11,430 nucleotides of DNA, taken from NCBI GenBank assembly GCA_026770585.1, contig MU646310.1, forward strand, positions 1,602,221 through 1,613,650. The letters are read 5' to 3'. Of this stretch, positions 8,933 to 11,430 are shown in pieces. This DNA is from Baffinella frigidus. Its lineage: Eukaryota; Cryptophyceae; Cryptomonadales; Baffinellaceae. The notes under the pieces were generated by a model that ran no database searches, was not told the DNA's origin, and saw nothing but the letters and a program-made list of their open reading frames with translations. Each line of letters opens with the position of its first letter. Position 1 is the stretch's first letter. The position numbers and the translations under genes are program-made.

Positions 8933-11430
8933 GGTTGTGGATTTCTCGGAAACCCCAACTCCGAGAAACGCCAAACGGTTCTGAGAAGAGCCCCCGCGCT
9001 TCCGGGAACCGCCGAAGTCCTGAAGATTCCTACACGAAAGTTGACGCTTTTTCGTCTCAAATTGAGTGATTAACACGCGCCCCGGGATAGGTGATGCGCC
9101 CGGATCTGCTCAAGAAGGGCTTTGCAAAGGTCCTGCCTCCCCCCTCCCTTTTTCTTCCTCCTCTTCTTTTTTTTCTTCTTCTTCTTCTTCTTCTTCTTCT
9201 TCTTCTTCTTCTTTCTCATATTCTTCTTCTTCCTCCTCCTCTTTTTCTTCTTCTTCCTCCTCCTCTTCTTCTTCCTCCTCTTCTTCCTCCTCCTCTTCTT
9301 CTTCTTCTTCTTCTTCTTCTTCATCTTTTTCTTCTTCTTCTTCTTCTTCTTCTTCCTCTTCATCTTCTTCTCTTCGTTAGTACCTTCTCCTTCTCTTATT
9401 TATTTTTAGAGCCTTTTGTAAAGTGGTCAACTTGATCCCCCTACTACCACTTGCGCCTTCCTTCAACTGGCACCTACCTCCACCAGCCCTCAAAGGGGGA
9501 TCAAATCGTCTTTTTCAACCACCTTGATTTGTACTGGAGCTCGCCGGAATCCGGCGACCTGTGGTACCAACCAGTGAACACGCTTCATTTTTGCTTGTGA
9601 CCGTGCACGAAGCTTGCACGCCCTCACGAGGCTATCCATGCGAATATAATAAATGGTCGTTTTAGCGGTTTGTGGGGAAATGATCACGTTTCCGACCGAA
9701 AAGCGATCGGAAACGTGATCCATTGCTGACTTTTGGCGTGTTTTCTGGGCAATAATCCAATAGTTGCCTTAAGAATCTGTTCACACGGGTAGCCTCGTGT
9801 GGGCAGCCGATAACAACGGCGGGCCAAGTGCGTCTGGGGTTGTTTTCGAATAACGTTTTTTCCCCGAGTAACGGTTATTTTCGAGTAACGGGAGTAACGG
9901 CGGGGAAAATCCCGCGACATAACCGTATGGACCGCGCCAAATCAGGTTGCAGCGGAGAAGCTCGAAGTGACGGATGACGTTTCGATCATCGAACAGCTCC
10001 CCGCCCCCGTCAAGATCACGGTCCCCTCCCACACAGCGGGCTACGAAGGGAATTTTGGGCGCTGAGAGCCCGAGTTTCCGTTACCTCATCCTTAGGAACC
10101 CCCCTATGTCCGTACGGGTTGCCTACCGTAGGGTCCTAGGTCACATACCGTAGGGTTCTAGGTCTTATCGGATGACGTGTCGATCATCGAACAGCTCCCT
10201 GCGCCTGTCAAGATCACGGTCCTCGCCGCAATGCCCTACCCACACAGCGGACTTTGAAGGGATTTCGAATAACCCTTACGCGATAAGACCTACGAACCTA
10301 CGGTAGGCAATCCGTGGGGGCACAGGGGGGGTTCCTACGGATAAGGTAACAGAAAGGCGGCCCGATTTGGGCCGAAAATCCCCTCGTAGCCCGCTGTGTG
10401 GAGGGATTACTTGCGAATAAGGACACGCACCGTCCTTAGGGTGGTCCTGAGCTAGGCATAGCCCTACCGTTGGACCCTAGGGCGGTGCGTGTCCTTGCAT
10501 GGTACCCTCCTCGATCCCCGCGCTGAGAGCCCGAGTTTCCGTTACCTTGTCCTTAGGAACCCCCCTATGTCCCTACGGGTTGCCTACCGTAGGGTCCTAG
10601 GTCGCCTACCGTAGGGTCTTAGGTCTTATCGGATGACGTGTCGATCATCGAACAGCTCCCCCCTCCCGTCAAGATCACGGTCCCCTCTGCAACGCCCTAC
10701 ACAGTGGACTTCACAGACATATCCCTGAAATGAAGATTAGCATATGACGCTCGTACTGAGGCCTAAGAGTACGGGCCTACGACCTGCTGGGGGTCAAATA
10801 TGACACCCTCCCCGCGCCTGTCAAGATCACGGTCCCCTCCTCGATCACAGCCTGAATTCTCTCATCAATACCCGACGTGTCGATCATCGAACAGCTCCCT
10901 GCGCCTGTCAAGATCACGGTCCCCGCCGCAATGCCCTACACAATGCCCGATCCCTTACGTGGCGTGTGGCGAGGGTGTCATACACCCTCCCCCCCCCCGT
11001 CAAGATCACGGTCCCCTCTTCGATCACCGCTACCTCAAGACCTGCATAGCCCAGCTCTGCCTCAGATGATCTAGGCTCCTCTTCATTTAGATGCTGTTGG
11101 TACTGGACAGGCTTGACAGGCCTGTCAAGATCACGGTCCCCTCCCCAATGCCCGATCCTTTATATGGCGAGCAGTCTGCTACGCTCCTATCTAGGCCTAT
11201 CCGCAGGCTTCCACTTAGGCCTAAAAGGTGTAGGAGGCCTTCGCAATCTCCTGCATGGGGTTGTCGCGAATAAGGACACGCACCGCCGTAGGGTCCTACG
11301 GTACATTTCCAGAACCCCTGTATCCTGATTTTGCATGCTGACCGAGCGGCGGATGCAGGTGGGTGAGTACACGAACATCAAGCTCACGACCCCCGAAGAC
11401 ATGCCTATGGCCTCCTCCATCTTGTACGGA
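2111..11430 (+). CDS. ispD: 2-C-methyl-D-erythritol 4-phosphate cytidylyltransferase (IspD), plastid-targeted, nine exons, 3' end open
   Basis: Joined exons: 2111-2506, 2619-2673, 2971-3057, 4117-4157, 5375-5437, 7591-7674, 9091-9129, 9946-10020, 11359-11430, giving 304 in-frame codons. IspD couples CTP with MEP to form CDP-methylerythritol, the third step of the plastid MEP pathway. Visible family blocks: CTP-binding LLAGGVGSRM with PKQF (residues 88-105), PGKERQDSV (156-164), VHDAARPLV (181-189), VPMKATVKE (211-219), TIDRSTLWEIHTPQ (229-242), EVTDDVSI (262-269) and YTNIKLTTPEDM (284-295). The known ligand-binding positions (first loop Arg and Lys, HDAARP Asp/Arg, IDR Arg, NIK Lys) are all present. 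Residues 1-22 look like a signal peptide with VSA|F cleavage; 23 to about 78 resemble a transit peptide. I chose ATG 2111 because it starts that signal peptide; in-frame upstream ATGs (1916, 2012) would bury it. The protein reads SSILYG at the edge, where relatives have only a few residues left. Exon joins were set by family alignment plus GT/AG, not by transcripts. Confidence 0.93.
2507..2618 (+). other. ispD intron 1 (112 bp)
   Basis: Donor GTCAGC, acceptor TTCTCAG, phase 0. It is the shortest intron of the gene and shows no repeat. A short T-run (about 2571-2578) precedes the acceptor. Confidence 0.85.
2619..2673 (+). CDS. ispD: ispD exon 2
   Basis: Codes for residues 133-150 (VIAEEFRDVLADAAKADP) and the first base of an Arg codon. 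It corresponds to the family segment after the first beta strand (plant enzymes have FRDI at this place). It starts directly after TTCTCAG and ends CCC A before gtagcc, so intron 2 is in phase 1. The A plus GG of exon 3 makes AGG. Confidence 0.88.
2674..2970 (+). other. ispD intron 2 (297 bp), mostly one fold-back element
   Basis: Donor GTAGCC, acceptor CTCGGCAG, phase 1. Roughly half of the intron is the fold-back element at 2755-2905. The rest is GC-rich unique sequence. Confidence 0.85.
2755..2905. mobile_element. Fold-back element, family B, copy 1
   Basis: The outer ends are CCACCAGCCCTCCC and GGGAGGGTTGGTGG. The inner arms GGACCAAATCGTCGATTTTAGA (2773 on) and its complement (to 2887) pair almost perfectly, and a further pair AGAGACCCCGGATC/GGGGTCTCT forms the tip. 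No coding capacity. Size, terminal inverted repeats and shared ends with the elements at 3065, 8421 and 9480 suggest a non-autonomous MITE- or introner-like family. Confidence 0.75.
2971..3057 (+). CDS. ispD: ispD exon 3: PGKERQDSV substrate/CTP-binding block
   Basis: Codes for the end of R151, residues 152-179 and the first base of C180. PGKERQDSVFSG matches the conserved G-x-E-R-x-D-S-V loop that contacts the nucleotide in IspD. The exon ends GTC T before gtgcgt; T plus GC of exon 4 restores TGC (Cys), giving LVCVHDAARP. This fixes both splice sites of the 1-kb intron 3. Confidence 0.92.
3065..3201. mobile_element. Fold-back element, family B, diverged copy 2, next to a splice donor
   Basis: The ends CCACCAGCCCTCTCAC and GGGAGGGCTGGGGGC match those of the other family B copies, and the length (137 bp) is close to that of copy 3 (138 bp). 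The interior has drifted and pairs poorly. It begins 7 nt inside intron 3, the position expected if the element brought or widened the intron. Confidence 0.5.
3327..3488. mobile_element. 162-bp fold-back element, family A, copy 1 (inverted orientation)
   Basis: A near-perfect palindrome: one arm runs ATAGGGCAACGGCCTGAAAA... and the other ends in ...TTTTCAGGCCGTTCGCCTAT. The arms contain GGGGTAGTTAGG, GCCTAGGACCTCC and TACCGTAGGCCGAG. The asymmetric tip (ACTTTTTGGTCCTAGGATCC) shows that it lies in the opposite orientation to copies 2 and 3. No coding capacity; MITE-like. Confidence 0.85.
3675..3806. repeat. Fold-back element, family C (132 bp)
   Basis: Terminal arms GAGTATTTGAGTCAAATACG and their complement; inner arms CAACAAAAATTACTACAC and GTGTAGTAATTTTCGTTG. 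Each terminal arm is itself palindromic (ATTTGAGTCAAAT). The inner AAAATTACTACACG is shared with the fold-back at 6957-7104. No coding capacity. Confidence 0.8.
3965..3984. repeat. 20-bp perfect palindrome
   Basis: CCGCGTGACCGGTCACGCGG reads the same on both strands. It lies in a GC-rich part of intron 3 with several GTGACTCG/CAGTCAC-like words around it. It could be a fold-back remnant; no function can be read from it. Confidence 0.6.
4117..4157 (+). CDS. ispD: ispD exon 4: HDAARP catalytic block
   Basis: Codes for the end of C180 and residues 181-193 (VHDAARPLVTEAE). HDAARP is the IspD signature; its Asp and Arg sit at the active site in characterised family members. Acceptor TTGGTGCAG, donor GAG|gtgatg, phase 0 into exon 5 (TEAE|VYNVIKD), matching the family exactly. 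A second copy lies 246 bp downstream. Confidence 0.93.
4327..4344. repeat. 18-bp perfect palindrome before the exon 4 copy
   Basis: TCAATGAGATCTCATTGA, 21 bp upstream of the acceptor-like ACTTCAG of the exon 4 copy. It could influence recognition of that site, but nothing in the sequence proves it. Confidence 0.5.
4365..4448 (+). other. Duplicate of exon 4 plus its donor and 45 bp of intron (candidate alternative exon 4')
   Basis: This stretch matches 4119-4202 with eight differences and no gaps over 84 bp. The coding part, 4366-4403, is preceded by AAATTACTTCAG and followed by the same donor GAG|gtgatg. Used instead of exon 4 it would read (LV)LHDAARPLVTETE: in frame, one codon shorter. Two of the three coding differences are synonymous (CTG/CTT, GTT/GTC) and one is Ala to Thr. 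Including both copies would break the frame, so if used they must exclude each other. It may equally be an unused duplicate. Confidence 0.75.
4449..5365. repeat. Degenerate interstitial telomere-type repeat (CCCTAAA) in intron 4
   Basis: Dozens of CCCTAAA units, with many variants (CCCTACA, CCCCAAA, CCCTGAA, CCCGAA), fill this stretch. The sense strand of ispD is the C-rich one. A non-repeat insert of about 85 bp (4686-4772) interrupts it. The degeneracy and unique flanks on both sides show an internal array rather than a chromosome end. Confidence 0.92.
5375..5437 (+). CDS. ispD: ispD exon 5
   Basis: Codes for residues 194-214 (VYNVIKDANEHGAAVLAVPM, then K). GAAVLAVPMK matches the conserved strand before the KATIKE motif of plant enzymes. 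It follows CTGCTGCTCAG and ends AAG before gtcggc; both flanking introns are in phase 0, so the 63-bp exon is a complete cassette. Confidence 0.9.
5473..5496. repeat. Small hairpin (9-bp stem, 6-nt loop)
   Basis: TTTCCCCCG - GATTCT - CGGGGGAAA. It resembles a prokaryotic terminator only superficially; there is no following T-run and the context is a eukaryotic intron. Confidence 0.5.
5650..5680 (+). other. Decayed copy of the 3' end of exon 5 and its donor
   Basis: GTGTTGGATGTCCAGATGAAG|gtcagcc resembles GTGCTGGCTGTCCCGATGAAG|gtcggcc at the end of exon 5. Similarity fades upstream, where an in-frame TGA appears, so this piece could not replace exon 5. It follows the same rule as the other exon copies: downstream of the parent and retaining the exon end with its donor. 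Confidence 0.55.
5717..5878. mobile_element. 162-bp fold-back element, family A, copy 2
   Basis: It starts ATAGGCTAACGGCCTGAAAA and ends in GGCCGTTACCCTAT, and is almost identical to copy 1 read on the other strand. Exactly 162 bp, like the other two copies. The arms match nearly base for base, with the asymmetric tip GGGATCCTAGGACCAAAAAG. No coding capacity. Confidence 0.87.
5991..6372. repeat. Tandem repeat, two diverged units of about 181 and 201 bp
   Basis: Unit 1 (5991-6171) and unit 2 (6172-6372) share in order GTTGGC, GCCCTGCCTCGCTCGGGC, GTACGTC/ATACGTC, AGCCCGG, AATTGGTGAGCCCGA, AGAGCTAGATTG, CCACTGTGGTGG and ATTCCTCTGG. They align along their whole length with small indels. Origin unknown. 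Confidence 0.75.
6431..6575. repeat. Fold-back element (145 bp)
   Basis: The arms CGGGGACATGTTTAATTTAAAA and TTTTGAATTAAACATGTTCCCCG are inverted copies. Inside, GGTTAATTAAGGCCC and ATTTAATTAGGGCC form a second hairpin. AT-rich compared with the exons; no coding capacity. MITE-like, single copy here. Confidence 0.7.
6659..6745. repeat. Dispersed GAGCCT...AAAAGTCTATGAG repeat, copy 1
   Basis: The words GAGCCTGGAGATAAGCGATAC, AAAAGTCTATGAG and ACGAGCCCGCCTC recur in the same order at 7178-7243, and in part at 8325-8366. Diverged and non-coding. Confidence 0.5.
6957..7104. repeat. Fold-back element, family D (148 bp)
   Basis: The ends AATTTCATATGGAAACAC and GTGTTTCCGCATGAAATT pair, followed inward by TTGTAATTCATAA...CTGG against CCAG...TTATGAATTATAA, and then TCAATCAAAATTACTACAC against GTGTAGTAAATTTCATTGA. 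The inner AAAATTACTACACG is common to the family C element at 3675-3806. No coding capacity. Confidence 0.8.
7178..7243. repeat. Dispersed GAGCCT repeat, copy 2
   Basis: It contains GAGCCTTGAGTTGAGTGATG, CAAAAGTCTATGAGC and ACGAGCCCGCCTC, matching copy 1 at 6659-6745. A third, shorter copy is at 8325-8366 in intron 6. Confidence 0.5.
7273..7303. repeat. 31-bp direct repeat, copy 1 (copy 2 at 7500-7530)
   Basis: GACTGGCCCCCTCTGGTTCT and the next 11 bases are identical in both copies, 227 bp apart. The second copy ends 60 bp before exon 6. A diverged relative lies near 6609-6640. No function is evident. Confidence 0.7.
7591..7674 (+). CDS. ispD: ispD exon 6: TIDR catalytic block
   Basis: Codes for residues 215-242, from ATVKESEDGQF to RTIDRSTLWEIHTPQ. 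The Arg of IDR corresponds to the conserved active-site arginine, and LWEIHTPQ is a strong family signature. It follows GCGATCAG and ends CAG before gtctgc; both introns are in phase 0. Three further copies of its 3' half lie in the next 430 bp. Confidence 0.93.
7748..7795 (+). other. Copy B of the 3' half of exon 6
   Basis: GAAG|CGG ACC ATC ... CAG|gtttag, 121 bp after the parent. It reads RTIDRFTLWEIHIPQ: five base differences from exon 6 in 45 bp, three synonymous, two giving Ser to Phe and Thr to Ile. GGAAG could act as acceptor and GTTTAG as donor, making an in-frame 15-codon cassette. Whether it is ever spliced is unknown. Confidence 0.75.
7934..7980 (+). other. Copy C of the 3' half of exon 6
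   Basis: It codes RTIDRSTLWEIHTPQ with a single synonymous change (CTC to CTG) from exon 6 and so is the best preserved copy. The base run after CAG is gccccc, a GC instead of a GT donor, and no good acceptor precedes it. It starts the second half of a 305-bp tandem duplication. Confidence 0.75.
8054..8102 (+). other. Copy D of the 3' half of exon 6
   Basis: It reads RTIDRSTLREINTPQ; the conserved Trp is replaced by Arg and His by Asn, while three other differences are synonymous. It is followed by CAG|gtttag as in copy B. The surrounding sequence equals that around copy B at an offset of about 306 bp. Confidence 0.72.
8421..8558. mobile_element. Fold-back element, family B, copy 3 (138 bp)
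   Basis: The ends CCACCAGCCCTCAGAG and CTCTGAGGGCTGGTGG are perfect inverted repeats. Further in, GGGATCAAATCGTCGTTTT pairs with AAAAGACGGTTTGATCCC, and CGCCGGAATCCGGCG forms an inner hairpin. No coding capacity. Confidence 0.85.
8587..8748. mobile_element. 162-bp fold-back element, family A, copy 3
   Basis: Same orientation as copy 2 and again exactly 162 bp (ATAGGCTAACGGCTTGAAAA to GGACAGTTACCCTAT). The right end has drifted most (TTTTTGGACAGTT instead of TTTTCAGGCCGTT). Together with the element at 8421-8558 it fills much of the middle of intron 6. Confidence 0.86.
8808..8938. repeat. TTGAGGG / TGTAGGG array in intron 6
   Basis: Tandem GGTTGAGGGTTGAGGG units with a leading GTGTAGG stretch. 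It looks like a variant of the telomere-type heptamer, here with the G-rich strand in the sense direction of ispD. Confidence 0.88.
9091..9129 (+). CDS. ispD: ispD exon 7 (13 codons)
   Basis: Codes for residues 243-255 (VMRPDLLKKGFAK), equal in position to the family VIxPELLKKGF helix that follows the TPQ motif. It starts after CCCGGGATAG and ends AAG before gtcctg, phase 0 on both sides. At 39 bp it is the shortest exon, and a long pyrimidine tract follows at once. Confidence 0.9.
9135..9374. repeat. TTC/TTCC polypyrimidine microsatellite
   Basis: Almost uninterrupted pyrimidines on the plus strand, mainly TTC units with TTCC and T-run variants. It gives long spurious Ser-, Phe- or Leu-only readings, which are not genes. 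It begins about 5 nt inside intron 7. Confidence 0.95.
9480..9570. mobile_element. Fold-back element, family B, truncated copy 4
   Basis: Matches the left two thirds of copy 3, from CCACCAGCCCTCAAAGGGGG through GCTCGCCGGAATCCGGCG to GTGGTAC. The right terminal repeat is missing. The match to copy 3 also extends leftward into GGCACCTACCT, beyond the element's end. Confidence 0.75.
9625..9799. repeat. Inverted-repeat pair enclosing a perfect 14-bp hairpin
   Basis: CACGAGGCTA (9625-9634) and TAGCCTCGTG (9790-9799) are inverted. Between them GATCACGTTTCCGA (9682-9695) and TCGGAAACGTGATC (9707-9720) form a perfect 14-bp stem with an 11-nt loop. It looks like another small fold-back element; no function can be assigned. 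Confidence 0.6.
9946..10020 (+). CDS. ispD: ispD exon 8: EVTDDVSI block
   Basis: Codes for residues 256-280, from VAAEKLEVTDDVSIIEQL to PAPVKIT. LEVTDDVSIIE is the family T-D-[DE]-x-S motif near the active site. It follows CAAATCAG and ends ACG before gtcccc; it joins exon 9 (VGEYTNIK) with the spacing of plant IspD. Phase 0 at both ends. Six full or partial copies lie in the following intron. Confidence 0.92.
10060..10218. repeat. 159-bp direct duplication (second unit 10521-10679)
   Basis: Both units run from CGCTGAGAGCCCGAGTTTCC through CTTAGGAACCCCCCTATGTC and TTGCCTACCGTAGGGTCC to the ACG that ends the exon 8 copy, at a constant offset of 461 bp with few substitutions. Confidence 0.85.
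10162..10218 (+). other. Exon 8 copy 2 (candidate alternative exon 8')
   Basis: After TTCTAG it reads in frame VLSDDVSIIEQLPAPVKIT and ends ACG before gtcctc. Over the shared 48 bp (DDV to KIT) it differs from exon 8 at four bases, all synonymous (GTT/GTG, CCC/CCT, GCC/GCG, CCC/CCT). It would replace the first eight residues of exon 8 by VLS+D context, a net loss of six codons. It sits in the loop of a long inverted repeat. Confidence 0.75.
10419..10496. repeat. Hairpin with 14-bp arms
   Basis: AAGGACACGCACCG and CGGTGCGTGTCCTT are exact inverted copies, with GTCCTTAGGGTGG/CCCTAGGG-type words between. A partial copy of the left arm recurs at 11272-11285. Confidence 0.65.
10623..10679 (+). 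other. Exon 8 copy 3 (candidate alternative exon 8'')
   Basis: Same layout as copy 2: TCTTAG, then VLSDDVSIIEQLPPPVKIT, then ACG|gtcccc. One amino-acid change from exon 8 (Ala to Pro). It belongs to the 159-bp direct duplication at an exact offset of 461 bp from copy 2. Confidence 0.75.
10808..10831 (+). other. Exon 8 copy 4, 3'-end fragment
   Basis: Only CTCCCCGCGCCTGTCAAGATCACG (LPAPVKIT) and the following gtcccctcc remain. Confidence 0.65.
10874..10918 (+). other. Exon 8 copy 5 (DVSIIEQLPAPVKIT)
   Basis: This 45-bp stretch is identical to the matching part of copy 2, followed by gtccccgccgcaatgccc as copy 2 is by gtcctcgccgcaatgccc. No acceptor-like AG directly precedes it. Confidence 0.7.
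10987..11010 (+). other. Exon 8 copy 6, 3'-end fragment
   Basis: CTCC, a C-run, then CCCGTCAAGATCACG|gtcccctcttcgatcacc; the tail matches that of copy 4. It is preceded by GTCATACACCCTCC, resembling TGACACCCTCC before copy 4. Confidence 0.6.
11121..11134 (+). other. Exon 8 copy 7, shortest 3'-end fragment
   Basis: CCTGTCAAGATCACG|gtcccctcc is all that remains of the exon. The following CCAATGCCCGATCC also occurs after copy 5. Confidence 0.6.
11359..11430 (+). CDS. ispD: ispD exon 9: YTNIKLTTPEDM block, truncated by the window edge
   Basis: Codes for residues 281-304 (VGEYTNIKLTTPEDM, then PMASSILYG). NIKLTTPED is the C-terminal IspD signature (NIKVTxPEDL in relatives), including the conserved Lys. 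It follows GGATGCAG in phase 0. No stop codon is reached; family length suggests only a few residues remain beyond the edge. Confidence 0.92.
   Translation, partial: MGEYTNIKLTTPEDMPMASSILYG

Larger units (their letters stand above)
7675..9090 (+). other. ispD intron 6 (1416 bp)
   Basis: Donor GTCTGC, acceptor CCCGGGATAG, phase 0. It holds the three exon 6 copies, a partial GAGCCT repeat (8325-8366), family B copy 3 (8421-8558), family A copy 3 (8587-8748) and a TTGAGGG array (8808-8938). The remaining parts show no recognisable gene. Confidence 0.82.
9130..9945 (+). other. ispD intron 7 (816 bp)
   Basis: Donor GTCCTG, acceptor CAAATCAG, phase 0. It holds a TTC-rich microsatellite (9135-9374), a truncated family B element (9480-9570), an inverted-repeat pair (9625-9799) enclosing a perfect hairpin (9682-9720), and GAGTAACGG-type short repeats (about 9845-9903). 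Confidence 0.82.
10022..10405. repeat. Long inverted repeat around exon 8 copy 2
   Basis: The left arm (10022-10170) and right arm (10281-10405) pair through CACACAGCGGGCTACGA, GTTACCT[CT]ATCC[TG]TAGGAACCCCCC, TTGCCTACCGTAGG and TAGGTCTTATCG, with mismatches and small indels. The left arm starts at the donor of exon 8, and copy 2 lies in the loop. Confidence 0.75.
10021..11358 (+). other. ispD intron 8 (1338 bp), built largely from copies of exon 8
   Basis: Donor GTCCCC, acceptor GGATGCAG, phase 0. It contains two near-complete exon 8 cores, one shorter core and three exon-end fragments, a 159-bp direct duplication (10060-10218 and 10521-10679), a long inverted repeat (10022-10170 with 10281-10405) and a smaller hairpin (10419-10496). 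Many CCTACCGTAGGGTCCTAGG-like words occur. The region 11050-11120 shows nothing recognisable. Confidence 0.82.

Noticed and set aside
8717-9076. Minus-strand readings with repeated NPQPSTL
   Set aside because: Heptamer repeat TTGAGGG read in triplets gives periodic peptides; no codon-level or family evidence.
9066-9435. Long Ser-, Phe-, Leu- or Lys-rich readings in several frames
   Set aside because: They are translations of the TTC microsatellite; only the first 39 bp (9091-9129) are exon 7.
9946-11138. CRISPR-like array from the regularly recurring exon 8 ends
   Set aside because: The units vary in length, spacing is irregular, and they are copies of a coding exon.

Overview
The window reads as nuclear DNA of a eukaryotic alga with a plastid of secondary origin, most likely a dinoflagellate. 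Seen directly: one protein-coding gene split into nine short exons by eight GT-AG introns; an N-terminus with a signal peptide followed by a transit-peptide-like stretch with Phe at the predicted cleavage site (VSA|F); TTTAGGG/CCCTAAA arrays; GC-rich coding DNA; and introns packed with fold-back repeats. The dinoflagellate assignment is inference. It rests on this combination and on the fact that every intron is followed by an exonic G (AG|G), which I recall as typical of dinoflagellate introns. Other GC-rich algae with complex plastids are not excluded.

Layout. Positions 1-1817 hold a minus-strand gene (or two) for a zinc-finger protein: two CxxC-x23-CxxC Stc1-like modules flank a CCCH finger, followed by an Ala/Lys/Glu-rich coiled coil, with a TTTAGGG array at about 301-560 and a further coil-coding segment running off the left edge. 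Positions 1818-2110 are the short divergent intergenic region. From 2111 to the right edge the plus strand carries one gene for IspD (2-C-methyl-D-erythritol 4-phosphate cytidylyltransferase, MEP pathway of isoprenoid synthesis). Its exons are 2111-2506, 2619-2673, 2971-3057, 4117-4157, 5375-5437, 7591-7674, 9091-9129, 9946-10020 and 11359-11430. They join in frame without a stop into 304 codons that align without gaps, block by block, with the family; the very C-terminus probably lies just outside.

The introns are the remarkable part. They hold three 162-bp fold-back elements, a second fold-back family with CCACCAGCCCTC ends (one copy 7 nt from a splice donor), several single fold-backs, about 0.9 kb of degenerate telomere-type repeat, a TTGAGGG array and a TTC microsatellite. 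They also hold extra copies of the gene's own exons: one of exon 4, a decayed fragment of exon 5, three of exon 6 and six whole or partial copies of exon 8. All lie downstream of the parent exon and all keep the exon's 3' end. Many stay in frame and differ from the parent mainly at synonymous sites, so they are either very young duplications or candidate alternative exons. No rRNA, tRNA, CRISPR array, transposase or prokaryotic feature is visible.
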